From contig NZ_QLSX01000001.1 in assembly GCF_003268885.1 (NCBI RefSeq), positions 469,841-533,840 on the forward strand: DNA of 64,000 nucleotides, in the 5' to 3' direction. The notes under the pieces were generated by a model. That model was given only the letters and a program-made list of their open reading frames with translations, did not search any database and was not told the origin of the DNA. Positions 45,122 through 52,412 of the stretch are shown here, in pieces (the stretch's first letter is position 1; the number at the start of each line of letters is the position of its first letter). This stretch comes from Onishia taeanensis (GTDB taxonomy: Bacteria; Pseudomonadota; Gammaproteobacteria; Pseudomonadales; Halomonadaceae). Both the position numbers and the translations under genes were made by a program.

Positions 45122-45721
45122 ATGACCGATCGCGATACACGCCACCAGCAATCGATGCAGAAACTCAAGGCCCACGTCGACGACAAGGTGGCCAACGCCA
45201 CCGAAGAACGCGGCCTGCTGATGGTCTTCACCGGTAACGGCAAGGGCAAGACCACTGCCGCCTGGGGCACCGTGACCCGCGCGCTGGGCTACGGCTATAA
45301 GGTCGGCGTGATCCAGTTCATCAAGGGACTATGGGAATGCGGCGAGCGCGAGCGGCTTAACGACGACGCCAACCTCGAGGTCGCGATCATGGCCACCGGT
45401 TTTACCTGGGACACCCAGAACCGGGAGAGCGATACCAAGGCCTGCCAGGAAGTCTGGCAGGAAGCCAAGCGCATGCTCGAGGACCCCGAGGTCTACCTGG
45501 TGGTGCTCGACGAGATCACCTACATGATGAAGTACGGCTACCTGGACAGCGCCGAGGTTATTGCCGCACTCGAGAACCGCCCGGCGGAGCAGACGGTGAT
45601 CATTACCGGCCGCAACGCCAACCGCGAGGTGGTGGCCATGGCCGATACGGTGACCGAAATGCAGGAGACTCGCCACGCCTTCAACGCGGGGCTCAAGGCA
45701 CGCCGCGGCATCGATTTCTGA
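45122..45721 (+). CDS. Corrinoid adenosyltransferase CobO/BtuR, copy 2
   Basis: The 199-residue CobA/CobO-family enzyme has P-loop TGNGKGKTTAAWG, GVIQFIKGLW, ATGFTWDTQNRESD and VLDEITYMMKYGYL. It differs substantially from the copy at 27.8 kb, which has TGPGKGKSSSGFG. It stands outside the B12 blocks with its own start and hairpin (45748-45780). It may serve general B12 salvage while copy 1 serves the cob operon. Redundancy is an inference. Confidence 0.92.
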   Translation: MTDRDTRHQQSMQKLKAHVDDKVANATEERGLLMVFTGNGKGKTTAAWGTVTRALGYGYKVGVIQFIKGLWECGERERLNDDANLEVAIMATGFTWDTQNRESDTKACQEVWQEAKRMLEDPEVYLVVLDEITYMMKYGYLDSAEVIAALENRPAEQTVIITGRNANREVVAMADTVTEMQETRHAFNAGLKARRGIDF

Positions 45722-45747
45722 GCCACGACTTTCTCTCCGCCGAGATA

Positions 45748-45780
45748 AGCGCCGAGCTAGCGCGTCAGGCCCTCGGCGCT
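45748..45780 (+). terminator. Hairpin after cobO copy 2
   Basis: AGCGCCGAG (45748-45756) and CTCGGCGCT (45772-45780) form a 9-bp stem with a 15-nt loop, 26 bp past the stop. No U-tract is present, so the terminator role is tentative. Confidence 0.4.
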
Positions 45781-45793
45781 ACACAGGGCTGAA

Positions 45794-45823
45794 CGACCAG
45801 AAGCTTACCGACCAGAGACTTAC
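45794..45823. repeat. 15-bp tandem duplication at the 3' end of the GFA-family gene
   Basis: CGACCAGAAGCTTAC (45794-45808) is followed at once by CGACCAGAGACTTAC (45809-45823). The second copy includes the last bases of the minus-strand gene. Confidence 0.85.
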
Positions 45824-46188
45824 CGCCGACGATGGCCGAGCCGGTCCAGAAAAGCCGCACCATCAGCCACAGGTTCGGTCATCTCGGGCAGCACCCCAGC
45901 CGGCAGCTCAATGATGCCGGCTTTCTCATGGACAGCGAGCACCCACTCCTTGCAGCGCCGGCAGCGTAGCTGATCGCCGCCATGCCTCGCACGATGATGC
46001 TCTAGCTCATCGAGGCCGCCGGCGAACTGCACCGACACCTCTGGCCAGAACAGCAACCCGGTGGCACTGCCATCCGCCCCGCGGCAATCGACACAATCGC
46101 AGTGTGCCGCGCCCAGCGGCACCCCGGTGGCCATCAGCGTCACCGCCCCGCAACCACAACCGCCCTGGTAAAAGGGTCCGTTGCTCAT
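45820..46188 (-). CDS. GFA/CENP-V family zinc protein
   Basis: The 122-residue protein carries the zinc-binding CGCGAVTL, HCDCVDCRG and CRRCKEW cysteine sets of the glutathione-dependent formaldehyde-activating enzyme-like family. The start at 46188 follows GGAGCTC; the Met four codons earlier overlaps that site. Most family members have no proven activity. It marks the edge of ordinary high-GC sequence next to the cassette array. Confidence 0.88.
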   Translation of the reverse strand: MSNGPFYQGGCGCGAVTLMATGVPLGAAHCDCVDCRGADGSATGLLFWPEVSVQFAGGLDELEHHRARHGGDQLRCRRCKEWVLAVHEKAGIIELPAGVLPEMTEPVADGAAFLDRLGHRRR

Positions 46189-46441
46189 GATGAGCTCCAT
46201 TGGTTAACAATGATGTTGCCAGTGTGACAGCGACCGGCAGCGCCCTACCAGCCAACACCGTGCTTGCCGACCGCGACCATCTCCGACCGTCCCCCCTCGC
46301 CAGGCGGCAACAATAAGTGGAAATGCGCCCAAAGAGGGCTGGAAGTCGAGAGCAAAGCGGGCCGCTTCACGATCGAAGCGCCCCGGCGTTTAGGTGAGTT
46401 TGGCGGCTACCGGCCAAGAGCGGTCGTTGATACTTCGCTGA
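46189..46441. other. Gene-free boundary between the GFA-family gene and the cassette array
   Basis: No convincing gene is seen. It holds the upstream region of the minus-strand GFA-family gene and, towards 46440, the outer boundary of the attC-bounded array. Composition shifts from GC-rich to more balanced across it. Confidence 0.5.
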
Positions 46442-46525
46442 TATTAACGCTTGCAGCATGCGCGCCTATGGAATGGAGCCAAAGGCGCAATGTAATGGGC
46501 GTCGCCGTGCCTGCATTGGTTATGC
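46442..46525 (-). other. attC-like recombination site A
   Basis: In the minus orientation, the 84-nt element begins GCATAAC (46519-46525) and ends GCGTTAATA, with imperfectly complementary arms between (CACGGCGACGCC near the 5' side, GGCGCGCATGCTGCAAGCG at the 3' side). The TAA of the upstream cassette gene (stop at 46520-46522) lies inside the first box. Confidence 0.75.
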
Positions 46526-47026
46526 ATGTTCCAGGCGTTGCCTTCGATCCTGAACATTGAGGAAATGGACATTGACTCCATCCAAGTTGTTGCGGGTCTT
46601 TGAGAAATCATGAAGCCCACAGTTAAATTCACAATGTAGTGAAATCGAAGAGCGGTTCTGATCATGCAAGCGAGCGATTTGGTCTGCTTTCGGGGAAGAA
46701 ATCTCACCTTCAATAAAAAAGGAAGCCACTTGCCCGGCTTTAAACCTTTCTTTCTTTATGTATTGCTTGGTGATTTTTGCTCCAGCGCACATAAAATCAA
46801 ACTCTGCTCGATCAAGCTCAATTTCAAAAGGAGTCATATTGATGATCTGGAACCAGATGGTGTAGGTCGACACCTCTCCAAGATCTACACGAACAGACTC
46901 GTGCCTTGCTTGCACATCGATGAGGACGAGGTCGGCCAAGCGCTGCTTGCTGAAAAGCCGCCTGAGGATAAATTTTGGAAGCCATTTTAGATACTTCCAA
47001 ATTTCAGTTATTGATAAATAGTCCAT
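46520..47026 (-). CDS. Cassette gene of unknown function
   Basis: The 168-residue protein is not recognised. An N-terminal amphipathic/basic segment (IWKYLKWLPKFILRRLF) could associate with membrane. The rest is predicted beta-rich with paired motifs like RVDLGEVSTYTIWFQIINMTPFEIELDRAEFDF, suggesting an immunoglobulin-like sandwich. The start at 47026 follows GGAG and lies 17 bp from site B. The stop lies in attC site A. Codon usage is AT-rich compared with the flanks. Confidence 0.72.
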   Translation of the reverse strand: MDYLSITEIWKYLKWLPKFILRRLFSKQRLADLVLIDVQARHESVRVDLGEVSTYTIWFQIINMTPFEIELDRAEFDFMCAGAKITKQYIKKERFKAGQVASFFIEGEISSPKADQIARLHDQNRSSISLHCEFNCGLHDFSKTRNNLDGVNVHFLNVQDRRQRLEHA

Positions 47027-47043
47027 TGATACTCCAAATGGAT

Positions 47044-47128
47044 GCATAACGCTTGCCAGCATGCGCGGCTACAGAATGGTGGCGAAGCCGCGATGTAGTA
47101 GACGTCGCCGTGACTGGCCTTGCTATGC
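47044..47128 (-). other. attC-like recombination site B
   Basis: The 85-nt element in minus orientation begins GCATAGC (47122-47128, a slightly degenerate RYYYAAC box) and ends CAAGCGTTATGC (47044-47050 region). It shares ACGGCGACG, CTACAT.GCG and CGCGCATGCTG blocks with site A, indicating one attC family. The upstream gene's TAA ends 2 bp before it. Confidence 0.75.
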
Positions 47129-47130
47129 GC

Positions 47131-48158
47131 TTAGAAACTAGCATAGGCTTTCAAAACACTTTGACCAAGCACGTTTGCAGTTGCCAAATACAAGAATTGC
47201 TTCGGTTGAGTGCTTAGAAACTCACTCATTAGCCACTGCTCTTTGTCAGAGAAGATCTTGTCAAACATATATGGATGATAACGAGTAATAGAACCTAAGT
47301 AAAACATCATCATGTAAATGATGGACTCTTGGCTGTATCTGTTGTCCGGGCAGGTAGATAGATACATCGTATAGCCGCCACTTCCTATGAAGTACCAGAC
47401 CCCCTTATCTTTTATCTGTCTAGACAAGGCAGCATAATCAGCCCTTTTAGGTTGATAGCTAGTCATGATTATAAACTCTGTGTATATGGTGCTTCCATCT
47501 TCATCTGTAGAAATATTGTATCCCCTAGAAGACAATTCTGTTGATTGCGATGAGCTACATTGAAGGGTTGCTCTAAAAATTAGTTCCTTGCCATGCTTAT
47601 ACAGACCATGTTCTCTTACGCGAACGAAAATTTCGGGCTGATTATAGATTTCACTATATGCTCGATGAACACCAACACAATGATTAAGTATATTTTGGTG
47701 TTTAGTGTTAATTCACCCGTCGCCATTCCTGGGTCGAACAACGAAACCAACTCATGTGCTACTTGTACTATTTGTTGCTTCTGTCTCTGCTTTACTATTT
47801 CTGATTTTATGAACTTATGTTTATGATCTTCTTTCATTCCATGCATATACATTTTAGAAGGTCCAAATGTACCGCGAATGTTGATCATAATTTTAGAAAG
47901 ATTAAGACATGAATAATAATAGAGAAGCGGCTGACTTTTTACTGGACTCCCCTCTGCGCTTTGGTAAAAATGTTTTGCCTGATCAAGCAAAGACCGAAGA
48001 AATGCTTCTCCCTTTCTATCTGTTGAAGCTTTCTTAATGACATAGTCCCAAAAAGACCATATATCTGAAATTACTAACTTTTCGTTTTTACCTAGATTTA
48101 CTACGGATGACGGTCTAGCAAATAGAGGAAATCCATATTTCTCTTCTACTTCTACCAT
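47131..48158 (-). pseudogene. YaaC-like cassette gene broken by a frameshift near 47,700
   Basis: The N-terminal part (48158 to about 47700) reads MVEVEEKYGFPLFARPSSVV, then LLYYYSCLNLSKIMINIRG, and so on. The continuation is in another frame: HQNILNHCVGVHRAYSEIYN at about 47700-47640, then EIFVRVREHGLYKHGKELIF, joining the C-terminal ORF (SSRGYNISTDEDG to AYASF, stop 47131). Adding one A in the ACTAAACACC run would restore one protein of about 342 residues, like YaaC-family proteins. It could be a true mutation, programmed shift or sequencing error. It lies between attC sites C and B. Confidence 0.75.
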
Positions 48159-48200
48159 GAATACCTCTCAATGAAAAACTTGCTTTACGATGCTCACAGT

Positions 48201-48305
48201 GCATAACGCTTGCATTTGCGGCTTGGGTGAAATGGCGGCTGTTTTGCGTGTTTTTGCAAAACAGGTGACAGCTTACCCAAATCCGGCAAGATGCACTTGT
48301 TAGGA
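48201..48305 (-). other. attC-like recombination site C
   Basis: The 105-nt element in minus orientation begins TCCTAAC (48299-48305) and ends GCAAGCGTTATGC (box 48201-48207). Long imperfect arms pair (TGCATCTTGCCGGATTTGGG with CACCCAAGCCGCAAATGCA) around a GCAAAAACACGCAAAAC tip. The TAA of the upstream gene (48300-48302) lies within the first box. It is the best-formed of the three. Confidence 0.82.
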
Positions 48306-48782
48306 GTTTTGTTTGGTATGTTGCTCATTTGCAATATCAAATATCTCTGAATCCAATGCAAATGTCTCCCTCATTCCGTCTGCGCTCATTGACGCCCATA
48401 ACACTTCTCTTTGAATCAATGACTCTACAGCCGCAGACGATACAGCCTCGTTATTCATTTGCCCCCAGGTTAAAACACTACCACCGGATTTTACATATGA
48501 TGCGATGACTTCTTTCTCTTCAGTGCTGAACTTCTTGTATGTATTAAGAGATTTTTCTTTGCTAATATTTCGTTGTTTATTGCGCTCGATTTTCTCATTT
48601 ATACCGGTTGAAACAAGCCGAATAATTGGGAAAGAAATTATTGTAGAAAAAGCTGCAATAACCCAATCATTCGTTAAAAGATAGACGACTAAACCGATTA
48701 ATCCTGAAAGTGACGTGGCAAGACTTCTGCCGAAATCATTCTCGGCATAAACACGATCAGCCCATTTCTCAATCGATTTCAT
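48300..48782 (-). CDS. Two-TM membrane protein of the PIN cassette (SieB-like arrangement)
   Basis: The 160-residue protein has two adjacent TM segments (about 21-37 and 40-57) and a basic cytoplasmic region (KIERNKQRNISKEKSLNTYKK). A C-terminal domain of about 75 residues (FSTEEKEVIASYVKSGGSVLTWG) has short winged-helix-like spacing. The layout resembles superinfection-exclusion type membrane proteins, but homology is not established. The start at 48782 follows AGGAGT; it is 31 bp after the PIN gene, in the same cassette. The stop is inside attC C. Confidence 0.75.
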   Translation of the reverse strand: MKSIEKWADRVYAENDFGRSLATSLSGLIGLVVYLLTNDWVIAAFSTIISFPIIRLVSTGINEKIERNKQRNISKEKSLNTYKKFSTEEKEVIASYVKSGGSVLTWGQMNNEAVSSAAVESLIQREVLWASMSADGMRETFALDSEIFDIANEQHTKQNS

Positions 48783-48813
48783 ATGACTCCTAACGCCAAA
48801 ATTAGCAGCGAGT

Positions 48814-50085
48814 TTACGAGTCTGCTGCATTTTCTTGTTCAATGTATTTCATGTGACGAGCCAGCTCATGCTCAAGCTTCATTGTTCGCTGCTGCATCTC
48901 TTGATACCTGTCTTTTGATTCTTCCAGCCGGCTTCTTACCAAATGATATTTCTCGTTTATATCTGAATGATGATGCATGAATGTCTCCATATCTAATTCA
49001 CGTTCATCCTCTGAATAGCTTTCTCTATACTTCCTCAACTCCATCCTTTCAGCGTCTAACATATGACGCTTTTCCTGAAGAGAAGCCATCTCACTTTCAT
49101 GCTTCATCATTTGATGACGAGTGTGCTCAAGTTCTTGCATCATATGACTAATCTTGGATTTTTGTCGATTAAGTAACTCATACTCTTGCATTTTCCTAAT
49201 CGCCATTCTATCTCGGCGCCTAACTTCACGTATCTCTTCAACAATCTCTGGGCTAACCTGCTCACCCAAATTCTCTCTGGCTAGCTCAAGGAATCGATCC
49301 GCTTGATACATATGAAAAGTATTATTAGCGTTATCCTTAAATTCCTTTACCAACTCAGGGCGAGGACCAACCGTTTTTCCTTTAAACTTTTCCCACCAAT
49401 CTTCTTTTTTATCATCTGTAACAAGCACGATACCTTTGTCGACTTCAATGGAATGCTCTAGAACTTGTTTCCAAACTATTAGGTCGCCAAATTCTCGACA
49501 TTTTTCAGTAAAAACTTCAGTATCTTTAGACTTTGAACCATCTTTAAATCCCGGTGGAATTTTCTGTCTATAGCGTTCCTCACCTTCAATAATAAGCTTC
49601 TCTAGCTTTTCTTTATCAAAAGGCCGCCCCACTCTGTTTTCAAATACTTTTGATATTGAATCTTTTATTTCATCATTCGATATTCGCCTTGTATGAACTT
49701 CTTTGTTACGCAACAATTCCTCACAAAGGCTATTAAATACAGAATCAACTTTTCGCATTGTCTGTGCATTTACAAAAGGGTGCTGTCTAGCATTGTCTAA
49801 ATCACTTTTAAGGCTGTTAATAGACTTAACCGTCGAATCATAAGATTGCTCCTGTTGACCTATTACAGATAATCGGTTATTTAAGTATTCTTCAGCAGCT
49901 CGATGTGGCAACCATACCCTATCCTTTATTTTTTCCAGCAAACTGAGAAACTCACTCCTCGTAGCATCTGAGTATCGATACAAATTGAGCAGTATGTTTG
50001 CATCAAACACAAAAATAGCTGAATCCCATACTCCCCTTAGGCCTTCTTGAGATTCTCTAAAGTGTCCTGGGAACAAATCTTTCAT
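48814..50085 (-). CDS. PIN-like nuclease with long C-terminal coiled coil (PIN_8/DUF4935-like)
   Basis: In the 423-residue protein, residues 20-250 form a PIN-like domain with acidic catalytic positions Asp28 (FVFDANILLNLYRYSD), Glu65/66 (LPHRAAEEYLNNR), Asp201 (FGDLIVWKQVLEH) and Asp224/225 (LVTDDKKEDWWEKF), the PIN_8 pattern. Residues about 290-420 are a continuous, very charged coiled coil. AGGAG precedes the ATG. It is first gene of a cassette that also encodes a two-TM protein. PIN_8 proteins occur in defence islands; RNA cleavage is likely but unproven. Confidence 0.86.
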   Translation of the reverse strand: MKDLFPGHFRESQEGLRGVWDSAIFVFDANILLNLYRYSDATRSEFLSLLEKIKDRVWLPHRAAEEYLNNRLSVIGQQEQSYDSTVKSINSLKSDLDNARQHPFVNAQTMRKVDSVFNSLCEELLRNKEVHTRRISNDEIKDSISKVFENRVGRPFDKEKLEKLIIEGEERYRQKIPPGFKDGSKSKDTEVFTEKCREFGDLIVWKQVLEHSIEVDKGIVLVTDDKKEDWWEKFKGKTVGPRPELVKEFKDNANNTFHMYQADRFLELARENLGEQVSPEIVEEIREVRRRDRMAIRKMQEYELLNRQKSKISHMMQELEHTRHQMMKHESEMASLQEKRHMLDAERMELRKYRESYSEDERELDMETFMHHHSDINEKYHLVRSRLEESKDRYQEMQQRTMKLEHELARHMKYIEQENAADS

Positions 50086-50097
50086 CGATACTCCTAC

Positions 50098-50157
50098 ATT
50101 GAACAGGTATTAGACAGCGCGCTCGTTTATTGACTTGAACGAGCGCGCGCGTTCAAC
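50098..50157 (-). other. Possible fourth attC-like palindrome upstream of the PIN cassette
   Basis: The 60-nt element in minus orientation begins GTTGAAC (50151-50157) and ends GTTCAAT (50098-50104). An 11-bp perfect inner stem (GCGCGCTCGTT with AACGAGCGCGC) encloses a 10-nt loop. Length and outer boxes fit a short attC, but it lacks family resemblance to sites A-C and could equally be a terminator-like hairpin. Confidence 0.4.
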
Positions 50158-50160
50158 ATT

Positions 50161-50371
50161 ATTATGCCGCCACATCAACCCATTGATTTTTCAGTGTATT
50201 TTGTTGACGTGGCTATATAACACCAATAAACGTGCATGCTGCCTTTGCCAGCAGGGCCGCTTTGGGTCGTAAGAAGCCATTCATGGGGTGATGTCTCCAT
50301 CATACGCCGACGCTGCTTACCCTCGGTCCGACCATAGCCTTTCGCTTATAAAGGCACAACGCCGACGATGG
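50161..50371. other. Gene-free segment with an 11-bp inverted repeat
   Basis: GCCACATCAAC (50169-50179) and GTTGACGTGGC (50203-50213) are near-perfect inverted repeats around a 23-nt AT-rich loop, extended by TTAT-type outer bases. The remainder (50221-50371) is ordinary sequence with no gene. This is where an attI or array promoter would lie if one exists. Confidence 0.5.
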
Positions 50372-50851
50372 TCACGCTCGGCTGTCTTGCAGCGCCCGTT
50401 CCGCTTGCTTGAGTTCGAACTGGCTGAAGACCCGCACGCCGTGGCGTTCGAGTAATGCGGCTGTCACGCCTTGGCCGGGCACGCGGTGGCCGGTGAAGCT
50501 GCCGTCGGAGAGAGTGCGGCTGCCGCATGAGGGACTGGCTTCGGTGAGAATGGCGACGCGGATATCATGCTGCTGACACAGCGCCAGGGCCTGTTCGGCG
50601 CCGCTTAGGAAGGCTTGGCTGACATCTTCGCCATCCCGGGCGGTGCCGTCCAGCACCGCGGCGCCTGTGCCGCCCTGAATCTCGGCTGGAGGCCGCGGAG
50701 TGCTCATGCCGGCCTGTACTTCGGGGCAGGCGGCTATCAGGCACCCTTCCCGGCGCCAGCGCTCCAAGGTGGGATCATGCAGCGCCTTGGCGCCGCCGTC
50801 GTAGCGCACCGGCTGGCCGAGCAGGCAGGCACTGATCAGTAGCTTTTCCAT
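50372..50851 (-). CDS. DUF523 family protein
   Basis: The 159-residue protein has the DUF523 hallmarks LISACLLGQPVRYDGG, AACPEVQAGMSTPRPPAEI and ASPSCGSRTLSDGSFTGHRVPGQGVTAALL with conserved Cys residues. Function is unknown; some relatives are fused to or near tRNA-modifying proteins. The start at 50851 (MEKLLISACLLG) is the usual family onset. Confidence 0.9.
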   Translation of the reverse strand: MEKLLISACLLGQPVRYDGGAKALHDPTLERWRREGCLIAACPEVQAGMSTPRPPAEIQGGTGAAVLDGTARDGEDVSQAFLSGAEQALALCQQHDIRVAILTEASPSCGSRTLSDGSFTGHRVPGQGVTAALLERHGVRVFSQFELKQAERALQDSRA

Positions 50852-50902
50852 AAGCGCTAGCCTGCCATGCCACACCGGCGCATGGGAATCTCATTTACCG
50901 CC

Positions 50903-51979
50903 TCAGGCCCCCTGAGCCATGGCCTGCTGGAGGAAGGCCTCGCAGCGTTGGCGCGCTGGGCGCTGGTTAAGGCCAGCACAGTAAGCCTCGAACTCGGGCC
51001 GCCAGGGGATGGAGCCAAACTGCAGGCCCCAGCTCAGGTGAGCCCCCACATAGATATCCGCGGCACTGAAGGTGTCGCCGGCAATATAGCGCTTGCCCGC
51101 AACAGCGCCTGCCAGGGTATCGAGCACCGCCTGAAGGCTGCCGCAGCCAAGCTGCATCTGCTGACGCTCGTCCGGATGGACTCCCAGCAGGCCATTGAGC
51201 GAGACGGCGGTTTCCAGCGGCCCAGCCGCGAAGAACAGCCAGCGGTAGTAGTCGCCCCGCAACGCCAATGGCGGCGCTAGCCCGGCTTGGGGGAAGGCAT
51301 CGGCCAAGTAGGCACAAATGGCGGCGGTCTCGGTAACCACTACATCGCCGTGGCGAATCGCCGGCACCTTGCCCATCGGGTTGATGGCCAGGTAGTCCGC
51401 GGCTTTCATCGAGGTGCCGTAATCCAGCACTACCATGCGATAGGCTACGCCAAGCTCCTCCAGCATCCAGTGGACGATGCTTCCCCGCGACAAGGGATGG
51501 GTATAGAAGACCAGCTCGTCTGTCGCCGCCCCTTCCCCGCGATCACTGCCCCAGGGCCCCTCGCTGATCTGGCTGGCCGCGTCCTGTCCGACGGCGCCTT
51601 GATCGTTGCCCGCCAGTTTGAGGCCTGTCAGGCGCTGCGCTTGATCATCGGGTAGAGCATCCGACACCTTGTCACGCAGCTGTGCGGCCGGAGCGGCCAG
51701 CGGGCCCGCCGCATCCTCGACCTTAACCAGCCCCAGCGCCAACGCATCGAGCTGTTCGTCGGTCAGCATCAGCGCCGGAAGCAGCACCCCGGGGGCCAAC
51801 GTATAGCCGGTGCCGGGGACATGCTCGATGTCGGCACCTACCGCTTTCAGCACGGCGATATCCTGATACAGGGTGCGCAGCGAGATGCCCTGCGTCTCGG
51901 CCAGTGTCGTGCCGCTCACCGGACCCTCGTGGCGGCGCATTACACGGACAATATCCTGCAAGCGAGTCTTACGGGACAT
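50903..51979 (-). CDS. HTH (YafY-type)-glutathione S-transferase fusion protein
   Basis: Of 358 residues, 1-60 form a winged helix-turn-helix of the YafY/HTH_11 type (MSRKTRLQDIVRVMRRHEG, ISLRTLYQDIAVLKAVGADI). Residues 70-118 are the helical linker usual in YafY regulators (LTDEQLDALALGLVKVEDA). Where a WYL domain is expected, a complete GST instead runs from about 155 to 358 (LVFYTHPLSRGSIVHWMLEELGV, NPMGKVPAIRHGDVVVTETAAI, FSAADIYVGAHLSWG). No stop or frameshift interrupts it. AGGAG precedes the start. A regulator with a GST-type sensor or enzyme is inferred. Confidence 0.88.
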   Translation of the reverse strand: MSRKTRLQDIVRVMRRHEGPVSGTTLAETQGISLRTLYQDIAVLKAVGADIEHVPGTGYTLAPGVLLPALMLTDEQLDALALGLVKVEDAAGPLAAPAAQLRDKVSDALPDDQAQRLTGLKLAGNDQGAVGQDAASQISEGPWGSDRGEGAATDELVFYTHPLSRGSIVHWMLEELGVAYRMVVLDYGTSMKAADYLAINPMGKVPAIRHGDVVVTETAAICAYLADAFPQAGLAPPLALRGDYYRWLFFAAGPLETAVSLNGLLGVHPDERQQMQLGCGSLQAVLDTLAGAVAGKRYIAGDTFSAADIYVGAHLSWGLQFGSIPWRPEFEAYCAGLNQRPARQRCEAFLQQAMAQGA

Positions 51980-52412
51980 GTAGTTGGTCTCCTCGGGTTG
52001 CTGGCACTGGCGCCATCTTCTGGGCAGGTTGCTCAACGATGGATGGCTCAAGGCCTGATGCAAGGACTGTCTGGCAGCACGACTTGGCAGCACAGCCTGT
52101 CAGCACGGCGCGGCCAGCAATATCGACACGGGTGTCGGTTCTTGGGTCATGCAGTAAGCCCCAGACATGGCGTCCTTGATACGCGCTCTCACAGGCCTCC
52201 TAGCCTTCCGGGAGCGCGAACGCTTACAGACTAGCAGCAAGTGTCAAAAAACGAAGGGATGGCCGTAAAAAAAAATCAACAACACCCGCCTGACGCCATA
52301 CTGTCAGCGAAGGGGCCTAGGCTGTGGCTGCCCGTCAATCGGCGCAGGTTGCCTGTGGGTTGTAAATCCAGGGCTTGTAAAACCAGGGCTTGTAAAACCA
52401 GAGCTCGAAGAA
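51980..52412. other. Gene-free spacer with short repeats
   Basis: This 433-bp stretch has no supported gene. It contains the promoter side of the HTH-GST gene, three GGCAGCAC/GTCAGCAC-like repeats near 52070-52110, and, at 52368-52412, 15-bp tandem repeats reaching into the 3' end of the hydrolase gene. Confidence 0.5.

Larger units (their letters stand above)
46442..50157 (-). mobile_element. Integron-type cassette array without integrase (CALIN-like)
   Basis: Three cassettes are read on the minus strand. Each ends in an attC-like palindrome (48201-48305, 47044-47128, 46442-46525). A possible fourth palindrome (50098-50157) lies 12 bp before the first gene. Gene stops TAA at 48300 and 46520 lie inside the outer RYYYAAC-type boxes, as in known cassettes. 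The block is clearly AT-richer than its flanks, and its genes are unrelated to housekeeping functions. No intI gene or convincing attI is in the window. Confidence 0.8.

Noticed and set aside
46264-46560. Plus-strand 98-residue open frame at the array edge
   Set aside because: It runs through attC site A, has no domain, and opposes the cassette orientation.
48783-48842. Upstream start for the two-TM cassette protein overlapping the PIN gene
   Set aside because: AGGAGT lies just before the ATG at 48782; the upstream extension has no ribosome binding site.
46261-50290. Prophage or insertion sequence as explanation for the AT-rich block
   Set aside because: There are no transposase, integrase, phage structural genes or terminal inverted repeats with target duplications. 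The attC-like sites explain the layout better.
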